A stretch of 64,000 nt of DNA from Lamellibrachia satsuma. Taxonomy: Eukaryota > Annelida > Polychaeta > Sabellida > Siboglinidae. A program made the position numbers and the translations under genes. Under the pieces are notes generated by a model. The model was not told where the DNA came from. It did not search any database and saw only the letters and a program-made list of their open reading frames with translations. The DNA is taken from NCBI GenBank assembly GCA_033239005.1, contig BSQZ01000026.1, positions 6,341,501-6,405,500 on the forward strand, read 5' to 3'. Positions 1-12,015 of the stretch are shown piece by piece; position 1 is the stretch's first letter; every line of letters begins with the position of its first letter.

Positions 1-16
1 GAAACAAACTAAGAAA

Positions 17-22
17 TGTGTG

Positions 23-54
<32 letters not shown>

Positions 55-65
55 TGTCTGTGTGT
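17..65. repeat. GTGC tetranucleotide microsatellite
   Basis: About nine GTGC/TGCG units, followed by a TG-rich tail that continues to about position 85. Nothing coding is seen around it. Confidence 0.9.
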
Positions 66-1057
66 TGTGCATGTGTGTGTGTATGTCCATGTTTCTGCAG
101 GTACGCGAGAATTCATATTGCATGGAATTAAATAACGAAGCAATTCACATACCAGCAATTCATACATAAAATACGTGTACCTTACATATGTAGCACTAAT
201 GTTTTATTACAAAAATATACAACTGATAAAGTTGAACTGGGAAAGAACAATACACCATAAACATCTTCAAACAGTAACAGTACAGTATATTCCCAGGTGA
301 TCTGAAGCCACAATCCTCAGATGTTATACTAAAAGCTAGACAGCGAATTGACCATCCATTCAAAAGCAATTATTTTGATAGCATTTAAATTGTTATACTT
401 TCAAAAAGGCACATACAATATATCTAAATTTAATATTTCAACATTAAATAATATAACATATGTTTAAAATGTGTGTACAATAGTTTTCATTGTTTAATTG
501 GAACTAGTTGGTTGGTGAAATTAGTTGGGAGTTATAATTGAAATGCCCAAACTCTGTAAAAAAAAATTTATCTCAAAGTACATCAATTAACTATGTTAAA
601 CGTCATGTTTTAATCTTTATTGCTGTAGTATATTTATTTTCAGAAAGTTCATAAAATGTGAATTTCACAGGCCAATGAATCACTTAGTGAATTATATTTC
701 ACCTTCAAATCTGAAGATTTACTGATCTGTCGTTAATTAGAGTAAAGCGAAGTATATACCCCAGGTACGTTGTAAAAGTAGCATATTTTACTTTATCACC
801 AAATTGTGTTTTTTTAATATTAAGAGATGACAAATCACGATAATAACTTGTCTTGTATATGTGTATAACATTTCTAACCAACTGATATGTTATAAATACT
901 AATAAATTCAGTGTTCAGTCAGCCAATACATTTTTTTGTACATTCCCAGGACAGAATCGACCCTTGAGGATAAACGTCTTACAGTTTCAAACTCTGTAGA
1001 TGTGTTCAGATCTACACATGTTACTATCAATGTAATGTGGCTGATTGAAACAGTCAG
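66..1057. other. AT-rich non-coding stretch
   Basis: I see no exon, RNA gene or recognisable element here. It lies beyond the 3' side of RSAD1 and could include the distal end of its transcript, but no convincing polyadenylation site ties it to the gene. Confidence 0.5.
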
Positions 1058-2230
1058 TTAAAGTTCCCTCCTCAGTTGATTTCATATCGAATCAGGTTTG
1101 TTGATGTTCACATCTGTAGTTTGTGAATAGCTTAAGAATTATGCAGTATATAAGACTGCATACTTTTGTCAAAATAATTAAAAGAATTGACATTGATCGT
1201 TATATCGGTAACTTCCAAAAGCGTGAATTATGAATATAGACCTGGACTACTTTGCCGTTTTTTTTGCTGAAATGTGACCAGATCTGGTAAAAATTAGTTA
1301 ATAGTTTGTCCAATGATTTCATTAAAACTATTTAACACATTTGCACAAACGAGCTAGCATGTCGACGTTAATACTAGAGCTAGCATGTCAACGTGGATAC
1401 AAGAGCTAGCATGTCATAGTGGATGCTAGAGTTAGCATGTCATAGTGGATGCTAGAGTTAGCATGTCATAGTGGATACTAGAGCTAGCATGTCATAGTGG
1501 GTACTAGAGCTAGCATGTCATAGTGGATACTAGAGTTAGCATGTCATAGTGGATACTAGAGCTAGCATGTCATAGTGGATGCTAGAGTTAGCATGTCATA
1601 GTGGATACTAGAGTTAGCATGTCATAGTGGATACTAGAGCTAGCATGTCATAGTGGGTACTACAGCTAGCATGTCATAGTGGATACTAGAGTTAGCATGT
1701 CATAGTGGATGCTAGAGTTAGCATGTCATAGTGGATGCTAGAGTTAGCATGTCATAGTGGGTACTAGAGCTAGCATGTCATAGTGGATACTAGAGTTAGC
1801 ATGTCATAGTGGATACTAGAGCTAGCATGTCATAGTGGGTACTAGAGCTAGCATGTCATAGTGGATACTAGAGCTAGCATGTCACAGTGGGTACTAGAGC
1901 TAGCATGTCGTAGTGGATACTAGAGCTAGCATGTCACAGTGGGTACTAGAGCTAGCATGTCACAGTGGATACTAGAGCTAGCATGTCGTAGTGGGTACTA
2001 GAGCTAGCATGTCATAGTGGGTACTAGAGCTAGCATGTCATAGTGGGTACTAGAGCTAGCATGTCATAGTGGGTACTAGAGCTAGTATGTCATAGTGGAT
2101 ACTAGAGCTAGCATGTCGTAGTGGGTACTAGAGCTAGCATGTCGTAGTGGACACTAGATAGGTTTGGTTTTTTCACAAAATGATTCTAAAACGAGATGAG
2201 CAAAAACCTGAATAGAGGAGGGAGCTTTAA
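1058..2230. mobile_element. MITE-like element with TTAA borders and an expanded centre
   Basis: The element starts with TTAA then agttccctcctc (1058-1073) and ends with gaggagggagct then TTAA (2215-2230), so the two 12-bp ends are inverted repeats with one mismatch, flanked by TTAA. The body from about 1272 (accagatctggt, then aatagtttgtcc) and the last 90 bp recur at 9124-9298, which shows that this is a dispersed repeat. The middle has been expanded into a 26-bp minisatellite. TTAA target duplication is typical of piggyBac-type elements, but the family is not proven, and no transposase frame is present. It ends about 130 bp beyond the RSAD1 stop codon. Confidence 0.55.
1349..2155. repeat. 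26-bp minisatellite, about 31 copies
   Basis: The unit reads gagctagcatgtcatagtgg followed by atacta. The first two copies are the most divergent (gacgtta, caacgtg), and later copies vary mainly at ata/atg/gta and cata/cgta/caca. It sits inside the MITE-like element; the related copy at 9197-9232 has only one equivalent unit. Confidence 0.9.
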
Positions 2231-2357
2231 TAGAAAGCGCAGAGTACTGGTGAAATTAACTAGAACTGCTCATGCACCACGACATTGTGCAATTTAAACA
2301 CTGCATTTCTTCGCCATGTTCCCCAGCTATGCACAATGTCCATATCCAGACAGTGCG

Positions 2358-5300
2358 TCAAACAACAGTCTTTACATGGTTGGTGGTTTTCTGTGGCGAT
2401 AGTTCAAAGTATTTGTTCAAGACATTCAGCAGCTCAGGTACGATGCTGTCAACGACATTGAGACCACGTGACGTTGTCCGCAAGCCCCTGAAAACACAAC
2501 TAAAACTATTCCAATGTAACACCTTTTTACACGAGCGATTTTTATGCAATTATGTCATATGACATGCAAACAATGTCGCAAACTATGTGTGTGTTTACAC
2601 GAGCAATGTCTAAACACTGTGAGTGCAATCCACTGACTTGCATCAATCCCCACTTGACGAAAGGTCACCATGGGGAGTGCAGCTTCTGCTGATTGCAGTG
2701 GTCGTTGATTGGCCACAACATAGAAAATCGTACTTGTCATAATTGCACACTTACTTGTGTGCACAGACTCACATACATAAAGCTAACATCATTGGTCTTT
2801 ATCAAGCCTACTAGGGTAATATTTGATAATCCAATAAAAAAATGTGATATTAATATATCAAATTTAGAAATTCATTAATACAAATGTATCAATTATTTTT
2901 TTCAAAACCAATACAACGTGCCAGTTATCCAAAAGGTAGGAGAACTGGCAATATGAAAGACACCTCTCTCAGTATATAGCGCATTTAATTTAAAAGGAAT
3001 GTACTGTACAACAGTTGCATTGGTTAACTGAATGATTGTTTTATAGGACACTGCGACACTGAATTTATTAGTGTTTATAACCCCTTGACTGTTGAAAAAT
3101 AACATCTATACAAATTGTGCTACTATTGTGATATTTATTGGTCAGTCAAAACTCCCATTTTAAACAATTTGTGACAGTATATATACTATACCAATAAAGA
3201 TTACAACACAAAGTATAACATTGTTAATTTTAATTAACTCTTAGATCTCAAAATTAAGAGACTTGGGGCATTTTAATTATACAAAATGGTGTATCAGTTA
3301 ACCAATGAAAATATTTTAATGTATGGAATATAATGGATTTTTTATATTAGCAAGCAAATGTCCCACCTGTCATCAAGAACAAGGAAGCCCTCTTTCTGCA
3401 GCAGTTGCACCATGTAAGTATTACTGAATACCTCCTGGAGGGTCGGACCACAGGAAAATCTCAGCCAGCGCTGTTAAGAGAAAATTCTGTTATTACATTG
3501 AAGACAATATTAACAGGATCGTTTCTAACTCGACCGTTCTGAACTATGATAGATTCAATGTGTCAACAGTTCTTACCTATGATAGATTCAATGTGTCAAC
3601 AGCTCTGACTTATGCTGCCACATAAGTAACTGAAGTCTAAAGAATTAGTAGTTCAAGTATGAGGCTGCTACATGTATAATTTTGTTGCTAAAAAATGAAA
3701 ACGTTTAAGTAAAATATGCCAATATGTATAAATATGGTAACATGTTAAAAAAAAATATTGATTGAGTACAACAGTACAACAATCATATTAACCCCAATCT
3801 CACATTAGTACACTCTCCCATTACGAATCAACTTGAACAAACAAGCAGAGAAGCATGTAGGCCAGTGCACATCCAACCTCATGTTCTCTCAGACTTGTTG
3901 GCAAGTCACAAGCTGGCAAGTCAAGTCGTAAGTCAATAACCTCCAAGTCCAAATAAATTCTCGAGTAATCTCTCTGAATTCCGAGTCAAGTCGCAAGCCA
4001 TGAAAATGCGAAAATCGAGCCCGATTCGAGTCAGCCCATAGAACTCGAGAAAACAAGGCTGGCTTCCCTTTAAGTTACCTCCCTAGTCGCCTGCACACTC
4101 ACCTCAGAGGGGATCCCAATCTTAGTCCTCAATCCCAGCATTAGAATCTCCTGCAGGCTGCAACAAACCCTGGTTTCCAATTTAATAAGAAGAGGAAAAC
4201 GTCTATCACAACTAAATCCATGGAAACCCAAGCTCAGGTGCACCAAAATTAAAGGGTTAGGCAATTTTTAAATCGGTATACAATATTAAGTTGTTAACAG
4301 ATTGATGAATACATTGGGGAGCTACAGTGGGTAAACATGGTTGAAAAAAATATTTTATTCAATCTTCAGATAAACGGTGAAATGTTACTGTTCCCTGTCG
4401 CCTAACTCTAGGAGGAAGGGAGTTCCAAATAGTTGGTGCAGCAACCAAGAAAGCCTTAGTTCCAAACTCTAGGGAAAATAGATCATAACTAGATGATCGA
4501 AGCTATCTAGGATTTCTTACAGGAGTAAGCAGTAAATTTGCACAAACACCTTTCTGCTGCATGTAATGGACTAATGTTTGTAGTTGTACTTCTTTTACAA
4601 GAGTTCTGCCTGGTCAGTTTTAACCTGATTTAGACAATTGATCAAACTATCAACTAAGGCTGTGCACAAGTTTTAACTAACAATTGGTGTCATACCACAA
4701 CCAAATTGGTAATCTGTCTTAAAATAATTTTTGATTAATATCAGTCACATGTATTTATTGTTAACTTATCACAAAGTTTCCATATTAAAAGAAATATATG
4801 ATGGCCTTGTCAGAAAATAACAATAGCTTTAAATATCAATTTATTTATAAATAGATTTTTCAAGTAAAAATATTACAACACCCTCACACTAGGGTGACTA
4901 ATAATATTCCACAATACACCTTCCACATAGGTTCACATACCTTTCACTAAATGATGGGCTTGCGGTTGGTCACCGTTACCTAGAACCAATCAACTTACAT
5001 GTCTAGCTGCGACTGCGGGACTGCTCTCCTTGTTGCATGACCATATTTTTCTACCTCGTACATCCAAGGCTCAGGTTCTAAGGTTTGAATTCTTGCCTCC
5101 CTTACAGCTTTACCATCCCCCAGAGGTACAAAGCGACCATGGGCTCCTGCAACAAAATTCCCATGTATAATCCATCAAAAAATTATGTAGGTGAACTAGA
5201 ATTTGAATCAACTTTAGTTGCACATAACACAGTTTAACTCTAGCAGATTTGGTCATTAACTAAAACATTAATAGATTTGTCTTGTAAAAAAGTATTCATG

Positions 5301-8300
5301 CATTCTGGAATTAATGGGCAAGCTTTACAATTGATTTCAACAATATATTAAAATGCTAGTATTTTCCGAAAGTACGGAGACAGTATAAATTGGATAGATA
5401 ACAGAAGATGATTTGATAAGAAAAAGTCAAAAGTCGGAAATCATGGCAAGATAAAAGAATGATGTAAAGGAATGTAAATCTGTGGCACACAGTCCATTCA
5501 AAACAAGAAGAACAACAATGTTGTCGTGCAGAAAATAGTGTAATATATTTGGGTAGAGTTACCATAGAGTTATTCCTATGTACTGTGTACCAACAGGCCT
5601 GGTTGTGTGAACCATACCAACCTGGACCTATTCCTATGTACTGTGTGCCCTGCCAGTAGGCCTGGTTGTGTGAACCATACCAACCTGGACCTATTCCTAT
5701 GTACTGTGTGCCCTGCCAGTAGGCCTGGTTGTGTGAGCCATACCAACCTGGACCTATTCCTATGTACTGTGTGCCCTGCCAGTAGGCCTGGTTGTGTGAG
5801 CCATACCAACCTGGACCTATTCCTATGTACTGTGTGCCCTGCCAGTAGGCCTGGTTGTGTGAGCTTTCTGCATTCTAAAACATGTAACAACATTCTACAA
5901 CCAGCAATGCTAGGAGTGACATCATTCCACATAGATAATTGATAAATCACATAGGTCTTCTATGTACTTTGTCAACATTACATCATCACCTGCAAGTAAT
6001 GCATCGGCCAACAGTCATCAATAGGCACACAACTGACTCGGGACGGGATCCATCATTCGACGGCTCACTCCATACATATCAACATTCCCCCAACCCTACG
6101 AGATCCTATGTCCTGTTGGCGACTTTGAAGAAAACATGTATATCAAGACTACCCCACAATTTCACTTCTCTCCCTAAACATTTACATGCTATGGAACTAA
6201 TGTTTTGCATGTATGAAAAACAACTTATGACAAAGACTACAAGATCCATCTATTTAATATTCACCTTCTACATACTATTGTATTGTGCATGTATGAAAAC
6301 TACAGCAATGACTGGTTGAATGTCACTTCCTTAGAACTGACGACATGTGCTAAAAATATTGTCCAAACAGTACTCATTGTACAAATAAAATCATAAAATT
6401 CTACGAATTACATAATTATGAAAATTATGTACACAGTGTTTGTTTGCAGACATACTTACATTTCTGGCAAAGTTTGATGCTTCATAGCGTGAGAAACCAG
6501 CATCTTCAGTGACCTGAAGTGAAATAAATATTTTACAAAATCATCTTAACAAGCTAATTAATTAACTAGCTACCTATTGTTAGTATTAACTAGAGATATG
6601 TAAGATTTGGTGGCCAGAAACAATTGGTACTGAAGAATTATGGGAAAGAATAAATCACGAACTGATTGAACATCAAATAAGGAGGAAGTGGAGCTGGTTC
6701 TCTCACAAAGTCAACACAACACATCTCTAGGCATGGGCTCATATGGAACCCTCAGGGCATAGTCAAGAAACACATGGAAGCGCTAGCCTAAACGTGTATC
6801 TGGTGGAAGGAGATGTGCTCTGCCAGGGCGTAAAAAGGCTTAACACGAAGTAAGCCAGTAATTAGAGATGGTGCAAGTTGCATATTAATTGAAAACACTA
6901 AGCCTATTATTTCATCAATACGTGTTAAAAGCATTATTATAGTCCAGCTGTAAGTGAATGTAAGTTCCTAGAAATGTCAATGTTACCTGAACGGCTGCAT
7001 CATACATGTCGGCCATTTTGTTTGCAGGTGGCATGAACTGAAATGCATGGTAAATTAATTTTAGCACATATTCCCATAATACAGACTGATTGCACAATAA
7101 TTTTCTATTACTATGCACGCATGGAACAGTTATAAAAACCGAGCTGATTTTTCAGGTGAAGCTTACTGCTATACAATATTTAAATAATAAAAAACTACCA
7201 GCTATTTAGGATCATGTCTATTGTTTACTAAAATGTTGCAGAAACATATTACAATTATTTCTGCATGACAGATTGTTCTAATACAATTAAATCTTCTACA
7301 TTAGAAATAAACGGTTTGCTATACATTTGTCTTTCTTTCACGCACTAAAATATCAACATACCAGTTTTCGGTCCATAACGTCTTTGAAAAGCGAGGTTCC
7401 TCTTTCCAAGGTGAGTTGGTATAAAGAAATGTGGTCATCACACAAATTCAGAATCTGGAATATAAAGGATTAATTTGAGATATTTCTCATTAATTGATTG
7501 TAACTATTATGAAAACTATTAATAATTCTTATTGAGGACATGCTGTGAATGCTGGATGTTGTAACTGCAGAATAATACATTTTAATTATTCTATGTTAAT
7601 ATATCTACAACACTTATACAAATAAAACACAGTAATAACATTTTAACAACCTTTGATACCCAAAACTACTGCCCCTTAATCCACTGCAACTTTTGCTTAC
7701 TTAGTAGACATTCTATACATCATCATATGTTACACTTTGTTATATATTTTCTACTGAACTTTCTCCGTACATTTAAGTTTGTCTAGTTCAGTTGTCAGCC
7801 ATCTTAGCAACTTTTAGTATTTTTATTAGTTAGTCTTCAATATTAAATAGTAATTTTTAGTAGCTCTTTTAATCAGTATTATAGTCTCTTTGCACTTTAG
7901 TCAAATGTAAACACTCATGAACAAGGTCTAACTCTTGTTATGAGTGTACAAATAAAGCTTATTATTAGTTATTATTATCTAGTTCAATACCTGCTCACCT
8001 AGCCACACACCTGTTCGTGCAGCTACATAATAAATCACCTGGACAGATTACCTGCTGTAGTTCATCCTGCCAAACAGACAAAGTCTGTCCTGGTCGGCCA
8101 AATATCACATCGACAGATGTCCTGCCATGAAACAACTTCTTACACATGTCCAGGGTTCTGGTTATCAAGCATATAACACGGGTTCAATAAAAATATAATG
8201 GTATTACATGAGGTGAAACAATGGCATGGAGGAAGATTTATTAAGTTTACATTTATTATGAATATCTGTGTATAGCGTATAATAATAATAATAATATAAT

Positions 8301-11300
8301 TTATATTGCAACTAAATCCACTTTAAATATAAATGCTCTCTGGCATTTTACATAAAATTGCAAAATTAAATGTATTTTTAGTTACAAAATAAACAGCATG
8401 AATTAGAAGAACTGATAAAAACACTTAATAAATCTATACAAAACATTAGTATAAAATATTACAATTATTAATATATCACAGGTCATTAAAACACACAAAA
8501 TAAAATGACTTTTCAAGTTGATTGATAACTAGTGCTAAAATCGCTTAGCAAACATTCGAAAGAATCATTATAGATTTAACTTTTTATGCCAAAATATGCA
8601 AGGTCGCAATCTTCACAGGAAGTATGATTTCTTCCAGCCGCGTCCAACAATGCAAAAACCACACCCACGTTTTGAGGTGAATTTCCATACACAATGATAT
8701 CATAGGTAGCCACAAACCACTGTTAGTGATGCATATGCTCTTCAGTATGATTGGAAAAGATGTTGAAGGTGTTTGAGGACTACAGTTCTGCAACAATTAA
8801 TACCTGAGAGCCTCTTCCACTGTGTGTTGTCTTCCAAGGATGTGCAGGTCATTGTCATTCAATGCCTGACAACATACAAAATACGCTCTGCTCAACATAC
8901 AAAATACACTCTACTCAACGCACAAAACACACTCTACTTAACACACAAAACACACTGTACTTAACACACAAAATATACTCTACTTAGTACACAAAATACA
9001 TTCTACTCAACATACAAAATACACCATTATAGTGGTTCTGTTATACGATCACAAAATGTTCACTGACATCTTAGACAAACCATTTATATTCTAGACTAAG
9101 ACAATAGTAATGATAGTTTTTTTTACCAAATCTGGTAAAAACAATTTAATGGTTTGTCCGATGATATGATCAAAACTAAACAACACATTTAGACAAACAA
9201 GCTGGAATGCTGTAGTGGATACTAGACAGGTTTGAATTTTTGCGAAATGATTCTAAAACAAAATGAGTGAAAAAATCATATCAAAGAAGGACCTTTAATA
9301 CATAAGCAAATAGTTTGTACTCATGAAATAAATAATTTTTTTTACCTGCACACCCAGAGACACACGATTGATTCCCGCATCTCTGAAGGCCCTGAAATCA
9401 ATTGTGACTCATGATAGGTATGTTTCACTTACAGACGAAATCCACAATACACCTGTAATATTTTTGGCTAAACAGTCCTGGACACCATTTCACTAAATGT
9501 CTTAAGAGCTGATAAATGCAACTCAAAATCGATATAACTCTTTAGTTTATGACTGAAACAGAAATATTTTTTGCAAAACTATTTTCATATTTCTGTTAAA
9601 TATTTAAAAACTCTTAAAACATTCCTTTATTAATGACAAGGTTATCCTGCTCTTTAAGCAAAGTATATCCACCATAAGCAATTAAAATGGTTTAACTGCA
9701 TATTATCTGGAGGCCAGGAGATTGTGTATTTCATGACAAGATACATCTACCCCTGGGTAAATGTGATCGACGAATAATAGCAAATGCCTACCATTTACAT
9801 TCTGATTAATAAAATGCACATTTCAAACCAGCAACATTTTCTGGAGTTTTATTTCAAAACATATTCTTGACAACTGTGTCATCTTAGTATCTGCTCTGGT
9901 ATGCAAAAAAATATGTTAGGCCTAGTAAAAAATTAAACTAGTTTCTCAACCGGACTTTTTTGTAAATGAACATCTTGTGTGACGCATAAAAAGTGAACTA
10001 AAAGTATAAAATTATACAGTAAGTTTTCTACAGAAATTTCTTCACAGAACCAAAAAAAACTTTTTAAATAATCTCTTTTTTTTAATAGTAAATAATAAAA
10101 AAGGAAGCAGCAGCAAAAAAGGAAGTGGTCGGGGATGCGAAACTAGTTTCTTTTTTTACTAGCCCTTACCTGAGTTTGGCAGCTTCGGTTGAATTAGGAT
10201 TGACCTCTATGGTGATTTCAGCATCGCTTTGAAGATCGACCCGATCTGCCACAGTTTTTATAACCTTGTGTAGAGTTTCTGGTTCAGCAAGACTTGGTGT
10301 TCCTATCAACAGCAAACTTAACTGTTAATATTATGATGACAACAATGGCTTCCTTGTCCACTTGCCATCTGGGCCTTTGGCTTGGATGGCAAATCTTGTT
10401 AAATCTTGTTGAATAAACATTGTTGATGTGTAAAACTATAGACATATTTACAATGTGCAGCTATAAAGTCTAACGTAGTTTTATTAAATTATTTTTTTAA
10501 ATTGATGTCTTATTGTGAAACTGTAAAGGCAGTTTTATAGCAGTAAATAATAAATGCTTACCTCCACCAAAGAAGATAGATTTAATACGTCTGACATGGC
10601 CGAGTGAAAGTAGTGTGCAAAGTTCAGTGCAAAGACAGTCTCTCATTCTTTTGTGGTCCACTGCATCGCTGAGGAAAACAATTCAGATCAAAGTTGATGC
10701 TTGCTACATGACCCTTCACACCTGGTTCAGTGCTGAGTGAAAGCTCCTTCCCAAATTCTATTTTTTGCATAGGTTCAGGTTCATTCCATGACAAATTGAA
10801 CCTACCTATTATCCGTATGACATGCTACCTTGTTTGCACAGATAAATTTCAACAAAAGTATCCTTTTTTATTAAATCAACCTAAACTATTCACAAACTAC
10901 AAATTTTAACAACAACGAATCTGATTCACAGTGGGCTAAATTTGATTCACGGTGGGTTAAATCAATTAAGGATGGAGTTTAAAACTAGTACATTATTTTT
11001 ACTTTTTTCGTTCAATTTAACGGAAAAAAATCATCATCTAACTATCATTTTGTTTGTCAACTATTATTATTATTAAAAGTGCCTTTAGCAGTCAGGACAG
11101 CCAGCTTGCAGGAGCAGCTGGCTCTTATGCCCGCTTAAACTGCTTCTCCTCAATTATTGTTCTGTGTAGTTTGCTCCACTGGGTTTTGTTTTTGGCGATC
11201 CGACACAGGTCCCCCCAGGTCGGCCCTTGTCTTTAGCCGCATGCCGATCTGCTGCAGGTCGGTGTTAACGGTGCTGGGGAGACCGGTTCTGGGTCGGCCG

Positions 11301-11869
11301 TGACATCCATGGAGTCCGTCCGTTTGAAAGAATGCGGACATTGCTTGGTTTACAGGTGCCTCCTCATCGCATGTCTGTCACATGTGCTTATTTGATGGCA
11401 CTGACATCGTTCATACAATTTCATGTTGCTTATCATCTGTGATCAGGCAAACCAAGTTGGGTATTGAACTAGAATTATTTGGCGGTATGCCTATTATCAC
11501 CCGGTAGTTCATATTAGTTATTTTACTCAACTTGTGGGTCTAAATGTTAACCAAAACTTGTGTTTAATAAACTCCCATAACTGAACTGCTTCGTTCTACA
11601 TAAAAGATGGTATAAACGAGGGGCGTCACCCACCTCGACCAAACACTGTCAACTAACCACTCAGAAATAGTTACTGCTTGATATAAAATTGTCATGAAAT
11701 GATCATCCCCAGCACATCAAACTCAAATGAATACCCTCCTTTTTAAAATTCCAAATCAGAGTAATATGTATTAAAGCATAATCAGACTGAATACATCATG
11801 TGACACTTGGGATGATACACAACATATGCATTAACATATATACGCATGCATATGCGCACACGCACACGC

Positions 11870-11915
<46 letters not shown>

Positions 11916-11977
11916 CCCCACCCACCCACCCACGCACCCACCCCCCACCCCCCCACCCCCACCCACACCCACACCCA

Positions 11978-12015
<38 letters not shown>

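Noticed and set aside
3880..4045. Repeated caagtc/cgagtc motifs as a structured RNA or SINE
   Set aside because: The copies are irregular, with no tRNA-like boxes or tail; they lie in RSAD1 intron 13 and look like simple-sequence drift.
4390..4520. A possible retrotransposon piece in RSAD1 intron 12 resembling 14030-14110 (ttccaaatagttggtgcagc)
   Set aside because: The similarity is short and no coding motif could be recognised, so no element is called.
5576..5950. Repetitive frames on both strands ([40 protein letters not shown]) as repeat proteins
   Set aside because: They are off-frame readings of the 63-bp repeat. The true frame is RSAD1 exon 11 with HNQAYW..YIGIGPG.
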